Assembly: GCA_903939115.1 (NCBI GenBank) | Contig: CAJAFV010000043.1 | Location: 16,039 to 80,038 of the forward strand | From: an uncultured Geobacteraceae bacterium | GTDB lineage: Bacteria; Desulfobacterota; Desulfuromonadia; Geobacterales; Pseudopelobacteraceae | Length of the DNA: 64,000 bases | Direction of reading: 5' to 3' | Shown here: one piece after another, positions 17,898 through 27,351 of the stretch | Position numbering within the stretch: position 1 is the first letter of the stretch | Layout of the letters: the number at the start of each line of letters is the position of its first letter | Notes under the pieces: model-generated | Told to the model about the DNA's origin: nothing | Database searches by the model: none | Seen by the model: the letters and a program-made list of their open reading frames with translations, nothing else | Made by a program: the position numbers and the translations under genes

Positions 17898-19271
17898 GTG
17901 ACACCACCTAAAAATGATTTTCTGCACTCCCTCTGGGATTTCTTCTGTTCATTGAAGCTGACCATGTTCCTGCTGATCTCTCTGGCGGTCATCTCGATTA
18001 TCGGGACGGTTATTCCTCAGGGGATTCCCGCCGAGGAATATCTCGCCCAGATCAGCCCCGCAAAAATAAAGCTGTACAAGGCCGTCGGCTTTTTTGATAT
18101 GTACCATTCCTGGTGGTTCATTCTGCTGCTGTATCTGCTGACGGTTAACCTGGTCGCCTGCTCTTTCAAGCGTTTGCCGCATATCTGGAAGATGATTTCC
18201 CATCCGGTAACGACGCTGAGTGTCGGCCTGGAGAAGTCTCTTGCCAATGTGGCAACAATAAAAACTTCGTCTGAACCGTCTGCAGTCAAAGAGCGGCTTG
18301 TTGCCTTTCTCGGCGCGGAATTTTCCACTCCGGTCGTCTCCGAGGTTGATGGCGCCTGGCACCTCTTTGCCCAGAAAACCCCCTGGTGCCGACTCTCGGT
18401 CTATTTCGTCCATCTGAGCATCATTATTATCTTTATCGGTTCCATAGTCGGCTCGCTCTTCGGCTTCAAAGGCTATGTGAATATTCTCGAAGGTGAAAGT
18501 GTCGCCAAAGTCATGACCCGCTCGGAAAAAGAGATCGACCTTGGCTACTCCGTACGCCTCGAAAAATTCAGTATGGCCAAATACCCGAGCGGAGCCCCGA
18601 AAGAGTTCAAAAGCATCCTGACGGTACTGGAAAATGGCAAACCGGTCCCCGACTACACGAACGTACGTGTCATCGTCAACGATCCTCTTAGTTACAAAGG
18701 GATTACCTTCTATCAATCGAGCTATGGCAATGCCGGTAACTATTTCCTGACTGTCACGGACCTTGACGGCAAAAATCCTGTTAATCTGACTGTTTCCGGT
18801 CAAGCTTCCGTGAGCCTGCCCGACGGCAGCAGCCTGCACATCATGGAAGCGACAAAGGATATTGCACCATTTGTTGCGGGGCTGACCGGGGCTGCTGCTC
18901 AGGTAGAACTGCACACGGCAAGCGGAAAAACGGAGAAGTTTGTGATCTACGCCAACCATCCTGAATTGAATATCAAGCACGCACAGGAACATGGTACCGG
19001 GCCGGTAATCCATTACAAGGGAGCTGAGGAACGGATGTACACCGGCTTGCAGGTGGCCAGAGATCCCGGAGTTGAGATCGTCTGGCTGGGATGCTTTCTG
19101 ATGGTTATCGGCATCTATATCGCCTTTTTTATGTCCCACCGTCGCATCTGGATCCGCATTCAGGATGGTGCGGTAACGGTCGGCGGCAATGCCAGCAAAA
19201 ATCCGGGTTCCTTTCAGCAAACGTTCGAACTGCTAGTCGAGCGGCTTAAATCAGATCTCGGTAAAGATTAA
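17898..19271 (+). CDS. resB: Cytochrome c biogenesis protein ResB
   Basis: From GTG 17898 (AAGGAG upstream) the 457-residue protein has three N-terminal membrane helices (about 18-40, 72-93 and 165-190), a large periplasmic domain and a final helix (about 395-415), the ResB/Ccs1 topology. The motifs FFDMYHSWWFILLL and GITFYQSSYG are characteristic. ResB with ResC/CcsA handles haem export and attachment to c-type cytochromes in system II. No resC/ccsA is adjacent, unlike in most genomes. The function is relevant to the multihaem enzymes at 54-57 kb. Confidence 0.9.
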   Translation: MTPPKNDFLHSLWDFFCSLKLTMFLLISLAVISIIGTVIPQGIPAEEYLAQISPAKIKLYKAVGFFDMYHSWWFILLLYLLTVNLVACSFKRLPHIWKMISHPVTTLSVGLEKSLANVATIKTSSEPSAVKERLVAFLGAEFSTPVVSEVDGAWHLFAQKTPWCRLSVYFVHLSIIIIFIGSIVGSLFGFKGYVNILEGESVAKVMTRSEKEIDLGYSVRLEKFSMAKYPSGAPKEFKSILTVLENGKPVPDYTNVRVIVNDPLSYKGITFYQSSYGNAGNYFLTVTDLDGKNPVNLTVSGQASVSLPDGSSLHIMEATKDIAPFVAGLTGAAAQVELHTASGKTEKFVIYANHPELNIKHAQEHGTGPVIHYKGAEERMYTGLQVARDPGVEIVWLGCFLMVIGIYIAFFMSHRRIWIRIQDGAVTVGGNASKNPGSFQQTFELLVERLKSDLGKD

Positions 19272-19310
19272 AGATAGCGGGATCTCGCCGTGGCGGAAAA
19301 TAAATGCTGC

Positions 19311-19340
19311 TTGACAAACCCGGTGCAGATCAATTAGAGT
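19311..19340 (+). promoter_or_regulatory. Promoter of the riboswitch-terC transcript
   Basis: TTGACA (19311-19316) and TAGAGT (19335-19340) lie 18 bases apart, so transcription would start near 19347, just before the aptamer. Confidence 0.65.
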
Positions 19341-19349
19341 CCAATCACC

Positions 19350-19458
19350 TATAAAGGGGAGTAGCTATCAGCCGGAGACATGGCTGATCCCGTGTTCGTC
19401 AGCACAGTCGCAAGACTCGGACCGGGAACGATAACCATCGCAAGCAAGACCTTTATCC
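19350..19458 (+). ncRNA. yybP-ykoY (Mn2+) riboswitch
   Basis: The segment begins with AAAGGGGAGTAGCT (19353-19366) and ends with GCAAGACCTTTAT (19444-19456), the conserved blocks of the yybP-ykoY aptamer. The P1 stem pairs ATAAAGG (19351-19357) with CCTTTAT (19450-19456). Internal hairpins include CAGCC/GGCTG (around 19369-19385). The downstream gene belongs to the TerC/YkoY family, one of the classical targets. This RNA class is known to sense Mn2+. Confidence 0.9.
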
Positions 19459-19496
19459 AATGCGTATAATCACGCGGTGGATAAAGGTCTTTTTTA
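19446..19496 (+). terminator. Riboswitch-controlled intrinsic terminator
   Basis: AAGACCTTTATCC (19446-19458) pairs perfectly with GGATAAAGGTCTT (19479-19491), a 13-base-pair stem followed by a T run. The left arm contains the 3' strand of the aptamer P1 helix, so ligand-bound P1 and terminator are mutually exclusive: ligand binding should turn the gene on. Confidence 0.88.
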
Positions 19497-19538
19497 TTGT
19501 ATGCAATGTAAGCAAAAGAGGAAAAGGAGACAACAACC

Positions 19539-20288
19539 ATGGCATGGGTAATGGATCCGCAGGTCTGGATGGCGCTGGTGACGCTGAGTGCACTGGAGAT
19601 TGTACTCGGCATTGACAACATTATTTTTATCTCCATCCAGGCGAGCAAATTACCGGCATATCAGCAGGAGAAAGCCCGGCTGGTCGGTCTTGGGCTGGCA
19701 ATGTTCATCCGTATCGCGCTGCTTTTTTCGCTTACCTGGCTAATGGGGTTGACTGCTCCGTTGTTTGCGGTGCTGGGCAACGAAATTTCCGGACGGGACC
19801 TGATTCTTATTTCCGGCGGTCTGTTCCTGCTCTGGAAAAGCACCATGGAGATTCACGAGAAGCTTGAGGGTGAGGAGAAAATCTCATCCGCCCGTGTCGG
19901 GTCTACGTTTGGTGCGGTGCTTGTCCAAATACTCCTGCTGGACATAGTCTTCTCGCTTGATTCGATCATCACCGCACTGGGGATGGCCAGTCAGCTTGCT
20001 ATAATGATCGCCGCAGTTGTCATTGCTGTTGGATTTATGATGCTTTTCTCCGGTAAAATCAGTGCCTTCGTAGAAAAACATCCGACCATTAAGATGCTTG
20101 CGCTCAGTTTCCTGATTTTGATCGGGGTCGCATTGATCGGAGATGGCTTTGATATGCATATCCCCAAAGGATACATTTATTTTGCCATGGCTTTCTCGGT
20201 GCTGGTTGAGATGCTCAATCTGCGGCTCCGGAACGGTACGCCGGTCAAACTTCATCAGCCACATCTGGAACATTCTGTTGGAAAGTAA
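19539..20288 (+). CDS. TerC family membrane protein (Mn2+ exporter-like)
   Basis: The 249-residue protein has seven to eight membrane helices and the TerC signature ALEIVLGIDNIIFISI (about residues 14-29), mirrored by QILLLDIVFSLDSIITALG (about 127-145). These two acidic motifs form the internal repeat of the family. TerC/YkoY proteins are implicated in Mn2+ export, including metallation of exported proteins. The yybP-ykoY riboswitch directly upstream supports induction by Mn2+. The start is ATG 19539 with AAAAGGAG upstream. Confidence 0.9.
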   Translation: MAWVMDPQVWMALVTLSALEIVLGIDNIIFISIQASKLPAYQQEKARLVGLGLAMFIRIALLFSLTWLMGLTAPLFAVLGNEISGRDLILISGGLFLLWKSTMEIHEKLEGEEKISSARVGSTFGAVLVQILLLDIVFSLDSIITALGMASQLAIMIAAVVIAVGFMMLFSGKISAFVEKHPTIKMLALSFLILIGVALIGDGFDMHIPKGYIYFAMAFSVLVEMLNLRLRNGTPVKLHQPHLEHSVGK

Positions 20289-20352
20289 TAATATGCTGGT
20301 ATCAGTCGCGGTAGCACAATAATTTCGCACCAAGAGCAGAAAGGGTAATGCC

Positions 20353-20979
20353 ATGTTTTCGATCTACGGTATAACAGGACAGGTGTTCAGCGGCTCCCTT
20401 GAAGCAATGAACCGGGTACATGCGCTTTCAAAGGCACGGGCTTCACGTCCTGTAACTCAAGATGGTGAGGAGCCTGAGGTTATGACCCACCCGGTCGGCC
20501 GGCCTCATGAAGATGCCGTCCGCGCGTACCTTGCCATGCTGCCGCAAGAGATCGATCGAGGGCCGCTCTATCATGCCGAACAGATCATGCAGCATAGAGT
20601 TATCACCGTTTTGGATGGCAACGATGTGGCGCAGGCCTGGCGGACTCTGCGTGATCACCACATTCATCAGGCACCGGTGCTTAATGACAACGCACAACTT
20701 GTCGGCATCGTCAGCGAGCGCGATCTGCTGACCGCCATCAACATTGATGGCGAACAGATTGTTGAAAGCCTCAGTCGTCGGGTTCGCGATGTCATGACTA
20801 CTCCTGTTGTCGCAGCTTCACCGGTGACCGATATTCGGCGTATTGCCTCCGTCATGCTCGACAATGGTGTGGACGGAGCTCCTATCACGAACGACAGCGG
20901 ACTTCTGGTAGGCTTCATCTCTCGCAGTGATATTCTGCGTGCGGTCGTCACTGATCCGCCGCTGAGCCTCTGGCGCTGA
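20353..20979 (+). CDS. CBS domain pair protein
   Basis: The 208-residue protein has an unrecognised N-terminal 75 residues and a C-terminal pair of CBS domains (about 80-200). Motifs are AEQIMQHRVITVLDG, HQAPVLNDNAQLVGIVSERDLL, VRDVMTTPVVAASP and GAPITNDSGLLVGFISRSDIL. CBS pairs bind adenosyl nucleotides and regulate partner proteins; none is fused here. It lies 64 bases after terC and may be in the same transcript. Confidence 0.85.
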   Translation: MFSIYGITGQVFSGSLEAMNRVHALSKARASRPVTQDGEEPEVMTHPVGRPHEDAVRAYLAMLPQEIDRGPLYHAEQIMQHRVITVLDGNDVAQAWRTLRDHHIHQAPVLNDNAQLVGIVSERDLLTAINIDGEQIVESLSRRVRDVMTTPVVAASPVTDIRRIASVMLDNGVDGAPITNDSGLLVGFISRSDILRAVVTDPPLSLWR

Positions 20980-21011
20980 TACCAGGTCGTAATCAAACGA
21001 TTACGTTGTTG
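20979..21011. repeat. Partial copy of the 33.7-kb palindromic element
   Basis: These 33 bases match 33689-33721 with two substitutions and start immediately at the stop codon of the CBS gene. The internal hairpins and the other terminus found in the 33.7-kb copy are absent, so this is a truncated copy. Confidence 0.7.
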
Positions 21012-21074
21012 TTGGCTCCATCGGTGGCACGAATGGTTCTGGTCACAGAAATTGTATGATAAGAGGAGTATTAC

Positions 21075-23750
21075 ATGTTTAAAAACAAATTTATTCTGGT
21101 TCTGATTCTCGTTACGGTAGTACTGCCCTTTGTATCTTCCCTGCTCAATTACTACACGGATTGGCTCTTTTTTGTTGAAACCGGTTTTGCTTCGGTTTTT
21201 ACGACGACTCTGTATGCAAAAACCGGGGTAGGGCTCCTTTTCGGCGTGTTCCTGTGCGCCTTTATCATGGTCAATCTAATGTATGCGAACAGGGCGCAAT
21301 TCCCTTACAGCGGCATTTCCATCGTAGGCGGCGGCAACTTCCGTGTGAACAGGGATGATGCGATCCGCTTTGTTAAGCCGTTAGCCATCCTCGCCACTGT
21401 CATCTTGTCTCTCCTTGCTGCAAACTGGGGTGCGCTGCGCTGGGAAGAGGCGCTGCTCTTCACGAACAGGGTGGATGTCGGAACCGTCGACCCGGTCATC
21501 GGTAAGGATATCGGTTTCTATCTGTTCAGTCTGCCATTCTGGGAAATACTCAATGGCTTTGCCGGTTTCGTGCTGCTGGCGGCCACAGCTTTGGCAGCAG
21601 CGGTCTATTATGTCCGGGGCGGCATCATTCTGTCAGAGCGGGGCGCAGTAATTGATGTGAAGGTTCGGCGGCATCTTGCGATTCTGGTAGGGATTTTCTC
21701 CTGCGTCATTGCCGCCGGTTTCTCTCTGGACGGTTTCCAGCTGCTGTTTTCCAACAACGGTTCCTTTTATGGCGCCGGATATGTGGATGTGAACTCCCGC
21801 CTGCTCACCTATAAAATCCTGACATTCCTGACGCCACTGGCGGGGATACTGCTGGCAGCCGGGATCTGGAAAGGCGCCTGGCGGGTGGCGCTGCTGCCGC
21901 CGCTGGTCGTTGTCGTGCTCTACGTCATCGGTATCCGCATCTATCCGGGTCTGCTGCAGAAATTCAAGGTTGCCCCCAACGAGCTGGCACTTGAAACACC
22001 ATATATCGAGAACAATCTCAAATTTACCCGTTTCGGCTTCGATCTGGAAAAGATCGAAACCGTCCCCTTCGATGTCGATACGAAACTGACCGCTGCCGAT
22101 ATCGCCAACAATGATGCCACCATCAAAAATATCCGCCTCTGGGATCACGCCCCGCTGCTGAAGACCTACAGTCAGCTGCAGCAGATCAGAACCTACTACA
22201 AATTTTTCGATGTGGATAATGACCGGTACAAGGTGAACGGTCAGTACACGCAAGTCATGCTGTCACCGCGTGAACTCTCCTACGCTGATCTCCCGAGTAA
22301 AAACTGGATTAACGAACGCCTGATCTTTACTCACGGCAACGGCATTACGTTTGGCCCGGTCAGTCGCATCAGCAAAGAGGGGCTGCCGGAGTTTTTCGTC
22401 AAGGATATTCCCCCGATCAGTCTGGCGGATATCAAAGTAACCAGACCGGAAATCTATTTTGGTGAGTTGTCAAACGACTATGTCGTCGTCAAGACAAAGG
22501 TCCCCGAATTCAGCTATCCGACAGCCACCGGAAATATCAATACAACCTACGCCGGCAAGGGTGGGGTGCCGATCGACTCGCTCCTCAAAAAAGCGCTGTT
22601 CGCTGCTACGTTCAAAACGGAAAAAATCCTGCTTTCGTCAGATATCACCGCCGAAAGCCGTATTATCTACAACCGCAACATCAACGAGCGCGTCAGAGCG
22701 ATAGCACCGTTCCTTCGTTTTGACGGTGATCCCTACATGGTGGTCGATGCAACGGGACGGCTGAAATGGATAATCGATGCCTATACGTATTCGGATCGAC
22801 TCCCCTATTCAAAGCCGATCCAGGGGGGGATCAACTACATGAGGAATTCGGTCAAGGCGACTATTGATGCCTATGACGGTACACTCAATTTCTATATCAG
22901 CGATCCGAATGATGTCCTGGCAAAAGTGTACGCCCGGATGTTTCCGGCGCTCTTCAAACCGCTGGCCGACATGCCGGCAGATATGCGCAGCCATGTGCGC
23001 TATCCGCATCAATTTCTCCAGCTGCAGGCGGCCATGTTCGCCGCGTATCATATGACCGACCCGAAGGTCTTCTACAACAAAGAGAATCTCTGGCAGGTTC
23101 CAGCTCTGGGTGAAAAACCGATGGAGCCTTATTACACCATTATGAAACTGCCGGGAGAGAAGGTGGAGGAGTACATTCTGCTGCTGCCGTTTACACCGTC
23201 AAAACGTGACAATCTCGCTGCCTGGTTGACCGCCCGCTGTGATGGGGAGAATTACGGAAAAATCCGCGCCTACACATTCCCGCGCGACCGGCTGATCTAC
23301 GGTCCGAAACAGATCGACGCCCGCATCAATCAGGACTCCTTCATCTCCCAGCAGTTGACCCTCTGGAATCAGCGCGGTTCCGAGGTTATCCGGGGGAGCC
23401 TGCTGGTCATCCCGATCGAGAAATCACTGCTCTATGTGCAGCCGCTGTTCCTTGCTGCGGATAAAGCCGGTCTGCCGGAATTAAAGCGGGTTATTGTCGC
23501 CTTCGGTGATCAGGTGGTTATGGAGGAGAATCTGGAGCTGGCACTGCAGCGGCTCTTTGGTGGTAAAAAAGCTGTTGTCGCATCAGCTGCAATGGTAACA
23601 TCAGGCGCAAAAGCATCTCCCGCCGCTTTGGCAAAAGAAGCAATGAGCATTTATGAGAAGGCGACCACCCTGCAGCGCCAGGGGAACTGGTCGGGGTATG
23701 GCGAGGAGTTGCGCAAGCTGGAGCAGATTCTGAAGCAGATGGCACAGTAG
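21075..23750 (+). CDS. UPF0182 family large membrane protein
   Basis: This 891-residue protein belongs to UPF0182 (COG1615). It has about seven hydrophobic helices in the first 290 residues, starting with FILVLILVTVVLPFVSSLLNYYTDWLFF, then a long soluble domain with the conserved YIENNLKFTRFGF, NWINERLIFTHGNG and DPYMVVDATGRLKWIIDAYTYSDRLPYS stretches. The function of the family is unknown. The C-terminal 60 residues form a helical tail. The start is ATG 21075 with AGAGGAG upstream. Confidence 0.9.
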   Translation: MFKNKFILVLILVTVVLPFVSSLLNYYTDWLFFVETGFASVFTTTLYAKTGVGLLFGVFLCAFIMVNLMYANRAQFPYSGISIVGGGNFRVNRDDAIRFVKPLAILATVILSLLAANWGALRWEEALLFTNRVDVGTVDPVIGKDIGFYLFSLPFWEILNGFAGFVLLAATALAAAVYYVRGGIILSERGAVIDVKVRRHLAILVGIFSCVIAAGFSLDGFQLLFSNNGSFYGAGYVDVNSRLLTYKILTFLTPLAGILLAAGIWKGAWRVALLPPLVVVVLYVIGIRIYPGLLQKFKVAPNELALETPYIENNLKFTRFGFDLEKIETVPFDVDTKLTAADIANNDATIKNIRLWDHAPLLKTYSQLQQIRTYYKFFDVDNDRYKVNGQYTQVMLSPRELSYADLPSKNWINERLIFTHGNGITFGPVSRISKEGLPEFFVKDIPPISLADIKVTRPEIYFGELSNDYVVVKTKVPEFSYPTATGNINTTYAGKGGVPIDSLLKKALFAATFKTEKILLSSDITAESRIIYNRNINERVRAIAPFLRFDGDPYMVVDATGRLKWIIDAYTYSDRLPYSKPIQGGINYMRNSVKATIDAYDGTLNFYISDPNDVLAKVYARMFPALFKPLADMPADMRSHVRYPHQFLQLQAAMFAAYHMTDPKVFYNKENLWQVPALGEKPMEPYYTIMKLPGEKVEEYILLLPFTPSKRDNLAAWLTARCDGENYGKIRAYTFPRDRLIYGPKQIDARINQDSFISQQLTLWNQRGSEVIRGSLLVIPIEKSLLYVQPLFLAADKAGLPELKRVIVAFGDQVVMEENLELALQRLFGGKKAVVASAAMVTSGAKASPAALAKEAMSIYEKATTLQRQGNWSGYGEELRKLEQILKQMAQ

Positions 23751-23788
23751 CCCATTTCGCTCTCTGATGTAACGAGGTTCATAGAAGA

Positions 23789-24016
23789 ATGAATCATCTT
23801 ATGCTTAGGACTCTAACGCAGGCCAGGCGCCTGATAGTGGTTGTGGTCGGCTTCACGATCCTGTTTGCCGGGGTAGCCATGATCGTGTTGCCGGGACCGG
23901 CATTCATAGTTATCCCGATCGGGTTGGCGATACTGGCCACGGAATTCATCTGGGCCAGAAGGCTTCTGGACCGGGTAAAAGAGCGCATTGAACGTATGAA
24001 AAAAAGCGTGAAGTAA
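23789..24016 (+). CDS. PGPGW family small membrane protein
   Basis: The 75-residue protein has two hydrophobic segments (about 14-30 and 36-50) joined by the LPGPAF motif, typical of the PGPGW family (here PGPA), and ends in a basic tail. The function is unknown. It sits between the UPF0182 and M48 protease genes, all on the same strand with short gaps. Confidence 0.72.
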   Translation: MNHLMLRTLTQARRLIVVVVGFTILFAGVAMIVLPGPAFIVIPIGLAILATEFIWARRLLDRVKERIERMKKSVK

Positions 24017-24053
24017 TTGAACTGACAGATCAGACAAGCAGGAGGTACTCACA

Positions 24054-24911
24054 ATGAACAACATCTTTAAAACCACTTTTCTCCTTTCCCTGCTGACCAT
24101 TTTGCTGGTCGTCATGGGCGGAGCTGTCGGGGGGCAGGGGGGCATGGTCTTCGCCTTCCTGATGGCTGTCGTTATGAACTTCGGCTCCTACTGGTTTTCC
24201 GACAAGATCGTGCTCAGGATGTACAACGCTCAGGAAATTACCCGCGAGGTTCATCCGGCATTCTATGGCATGATCGAGCGGTTGGCCGTTCGGGCAAAAC
24301 TTCCCATGCCGAAGGTCTACATCATTCCGGATGACTCACCTAATGCTTTTGCCACCGGACGTAATCCCGGCCATGCCGCCGTCGCTGCAACGGAGGGGAT
24401 TCTGCGCGTTCTTACGCCGGATGAGCTGGAAGGGGTCATGGCCCATGAGCTGGCCCATGTAAAGAACCGAGATATCCTGATCTCAACTATCGCCGCAACC
24501 TTTGCCGGTGCCATCGCGATGATCGGCAACATGCTGCAGTGGGGCGCCATGTTTGGAGCCGGTCGCAGCGACGATAATGAAGGGGGCGGCATAGGCGGTA
24601 TGGTCGGTTCACTGGCCATGGCGATTGTTGCCCCGATTGCAGCCATGCTGATCCAGATGGCGGTGTCACGTTCCCGTGAGTACCAGGCGGATGCGTCCGG
24701 TGCGGAGATCTGCGGCAGGCCGCTGGCGCTTGCAGGTGCCCTGCGCAAGCTGCATACAGCATCCCAGGCTATTCCTATGCTGGATGCACGGCCCGCCACC
24801 GCCCATATGTTTATTGTCAACCCGCTGACCGGGGGCGGCATGATGGCGCTCTTTTCTACCCACCCGCCAATGGAGGAACGTATCGCACGGCTTGAAGCGC
24901 TGGCCAGATAG
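24054..24911 (+). CDS. htpX: HtpX-type M48 zinc metalloprotease
   Basis: The 285-residue protein has two N-terminal membrane helices (about 7-24 and 30-48), the zinc motif [10 protein letters not shown] (about 131-140), two further hydrophobic segments, and the third ligand region [12 protein letters not shown]. HtpX degrades misfolded inner-membrane proteins. Length and layout match bacterial HtpX. The 3' end overlaps the next gene's proposed start by 20 bases. Confidence 0.93.
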   Translation: MNNIFKTTFLLSLLTILLVVMGGAVGGQGGMVFAFLMAVVMNFGSYWFSDKIVLRMYNAQEITREVHPAFYGMIERLAVRAKLPMPKVYIIPDDSPNAFATGRNPGHAAVAATEGILRVLTPDELEGVMAHELAHVKNRDILISTIAATFAGAIAMIGNMLQWGAMFGAGRSDDNEGGGIGGMVGSLAMAIVAPIAAMLIQMAVSRSREYQADASGAEICGRPLALAGALRKLHTASQAIPMLDARPATAHMFIVNPLTGGGMMALFSTHPPMEERIARLEALAR

Positions 24912-27315
24912 CTGGTATGGGATACGACCTTTGATACCACGCATCGTTTGCCTTGTTGTTTTTTTATCCGGCTTCGCTTCCCTGGGATACGAACTCTGCT
25001 GGATTCGCAAAGGGGCGCTTCTTGTCGGCGCCACCCCTCAGTCGCTCAGCATTGTTGTCGCTGTCTTCTTTGGTGGTTTAGCCGCAGGTGCATACCTTTT
25101 TGGACAACTTTCCACTCGTAGCGGTAACCCCCTCCTGTTATACGGGATTCTCGAATGTGCCATCGGACTGATGGCGGCTGCTACGCCGACACTGTTCACT
25201 TTTGCCGGAGAACTCTCAGCGTATGTATACCAATGGGCAGGAATTAATCAGGCCCTCCATCTCCTGGTGCGGTCGGCGCTGGTCGCAGCTGTCATCCTGC
25301 CGACATGCCTGCTGGTGGGGGGAACCCTCCCGTTGCTCTGCCAATTTTCAATTTATAACAGGCAGGCGGATATCCGTTTTGCCGCAGGAATACTCTATGC
25401 GGTAAATACTCTCGGCGCTTTCCTCGGCTGCATGCTCTGCGGACTCTGGTTCATCCCCCTCCTCGGTATGAACGCTGCAATTTGGCTCAACGCTTCAATC
25501 AGCTTTGCCGTCGGTGCAGGAATTGTCCTTATCTCAAGAACATGCTCAGCTCCGTCTCTTTCCTGCAGCGCTGCACCGGTGTTACGGTCCTCCGAAGAAA
25601 ACAGCGGGACTCTGGTTGATTCAAAACTCACCGGTTTTATTCTGTATGCTCTTTTTTTCTGGGCAGGATTCGTTGCGTTAGGATACGAGTTGCTCTGGGT
25701 ACGGTTCCTGTCACTCATTATTCACAATACTGTGTACACCTGCATATTTTCACTTGGCGCAATTCTCCTCGGCATCGCTGCTGGTGGATTGGCCGTTCTC
25801 GTAGTAAAGGAGCGTCCCGGTCAGGATGCCCTCCTGTTTGGTATCGCCAATATTTTCATAGCATTCTCTGTCCTGTTGATCCTCCTTCAGCCGGTTGCCG
25901 CCTGGGACTGGATCCGGAATACCGGTTCCGTGCCGATGCAGGCTCTTCTCACTATTGTCATCATCCTGATACCCTCTCTTGCCTCCGGAATATCGTTCCC
26001 TCTGGCATACCGGCTGATAGCGACACGATCGATTAATTCTGGCAGGGATTTCGGGGCTCTTACGGCGGTCAGTACCCTCGGCGGAATTGCTGGTTCACTG
26101 CTGGTCGGATTTTATCTCCTCCCCGAAGCGGGCATGTTTGCGACGCTTATCATCCTTACCTGCATCAGTCTGACAGTCGGAACCTACACGATTTTTGTTT
26201 TTTCCGAACGGATGACCCTGCTGCGGAGGGGATTGATCGCAGGCGGAGTTACCATAGCGTGGTCTGTCGTACCGTTTTGCAGCACGGTCGACCTCCCGGG
26301 TGAATTTCTTGCCGGGAACCGGACGATGATTGAATATGCGGAGGGAATTTCTTCCTTTGTTGCGGTGGTTGAACAGGGCGGGATTAAAACGCTGGAAATT
26401 GACCGCATGTGGCAGGGGCAATACCAGAAGGGGCATCAGATCCTTACCGCCCACATCCCGATGATCCTGCATCAGGACCCGAAACGGGTTTTGGTGATCG
26501 GCATGGGGACCGGTCAGACGGCGAGCCGGTTTCTGATGTATGGCATCGAGCGGCTCGATTGTGTTGATATTGAAAAAAACTTGCCCGGAATTTTGCAGCG
26601 CCATTTTGATGCCGACTGGCTCAGCGACGCACGGACGCACGTCATTCCCGATGATGGCCGCAACTTCGCTTCCTCCACGAAAGCCACCTACGATATAGTT
26701 TCAGTTGAAGTCGGCCAATCTTTTCGACCCCAGATTGCTTCCTTTTACACGGTTGATTTTTATCGTGATGTCAAAAAGCGGCTGAACAGTAACGGTCTGG
26801 CATGTCAGTTCGTACCGGTCGGGTTTTTTACGGAAGAGCAGTTTCGCGCGGTTGTGCGTAGTTTTCTTGAGGTGTTCCCGCAGAGTACGCTCTGGTACAA
26901 CAAATACGCGGAGCTGATGTTAATCGGGAACGCGACGCAGTCGCCACGGTTATCTGCCGCGCGTTTGGGACTGCTGCGTAACGATGCAAAACTGAATACC
27001 GATCTTGAATACGCATTTAACGGCAAGTCGTTGCGTGTGATGAACAGGAAAGAGGTCTTTGCCGCAAACTTTCTGATGGGGCCGGATACGCTTGCAAAAC
27101 TTGCTGCCGGCGCTCCTCTCTATAACGATGACCGTCCGACTCTTGAGTATCAAACTGCCCGAAACATCTATCTGCCGAGCCGTTTTCACCGGTTGATCGA
27201 GAAAAATCTTGAGAGCCCGGCGGCGATTTTCTCTCAGAAAATATCCCTGACGACGGAGGCCGCAATCAAAAAAAACCGGGAGGAAACGGTGCATGAAATG
27301 CTGGCGGAAAAATAG
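24892..27315 (+). CDS. Membrane-anchored spermidine synthase-like fusion protein
   Basis: The 807-residue protein has an N-terminal half with about 13 membrane helices, in which a motif is repeated ([16 protein letters not shown] near residue 30 and [15 protein letters not shown] near 260). The C-terminal half (about 480-760) is a Rossmann methyltransferase/spermidine synthase-like domain with [24 protein letters not shown] and the GRNF region. Such fusions are common in Geobacter relatives and are annotated as spermidine synthases, but the substrate is unproven and the canonical aminopropyltransferase Asp motif is not clear. Starts are TTG 24892 or TTG 24931; neither has a good ribosome-binding site. 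Confidence 0.78.
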   Translation: MKRWPDSWYGIRPLIPRIVCLVVFLSGFASLGYELCWIRKGALLVGATPQSLSIVVAVFFGGLAAGAYLFGQLSTRSGNPLLLYGILECAIGLMAAATPTLFTFAGELSAYVYQWAGINQALHLLVRSALVAAVILPTCLLVGGTLPLLCQFSIYNRQADIRFAAGILYAVNTLGAFLGCMLCGLWFIPLLGMNAAIWLNASISFAVGAGIVLISRTCSAPSLSCSAAPVLRSSEENSGTLVDSKLTGFILYALFFWAGFVALGYELLWVRFLSLIIHNTVYTCIFSLGAILLGIAAGGLAVLVVKERPGQDALLFGIANIFIAFSVLLILLQPVAAWDWIRNTGSVPMQALLTIVIILIPSLASGISFPLAYRLIATRSINSGRDFGALTAVSTLGGIAGSLLVGFYLLPEAGMFATLIILTCISLTVGTYTIFVFSERMTLLRRGLIAGGVTIAWSVVPFCSTVDLPGEFLAGNRTMIEYAEGISSFVAVVEQGGIKTLEIDRMWQGQYQKGHQILTAHIPMILHQDPKRVLVIGMGTGQTASRFLMYGIERLDCVDIEKNLPGILQRHFDADWLSDARTHVIPDDGRNFASSTKATYDIVSVEVGQSFRPQIASFYTVDFYRDVKKRLNSNGLACQFVPVGFFTEEQFRAVVRSFLEVFPQSTLWYNKYAELMLIGNATQSPRLSAARLGLLRNDAKLNTDLEYAFNGKSLRVMNRKEVFAANFLMGPDTLAKLAAGAPLYNDDRPTLEYQTARNIYLPSRFHRLIEKNLESPAAIFSQKISLTTEAAIKKNREETVHEMLAEK

Positions 27316-27351
27316 GGAGATATCCCCACTGGAGCTCCTATTCACTCTATT

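Noticed and set aside
17949..19220. 423-codon open frame on the minus strand
   Set aside because: It lies entirely opposite resB, has no family motifs and shows a composition expected from the antisense of a GC-biased gene.
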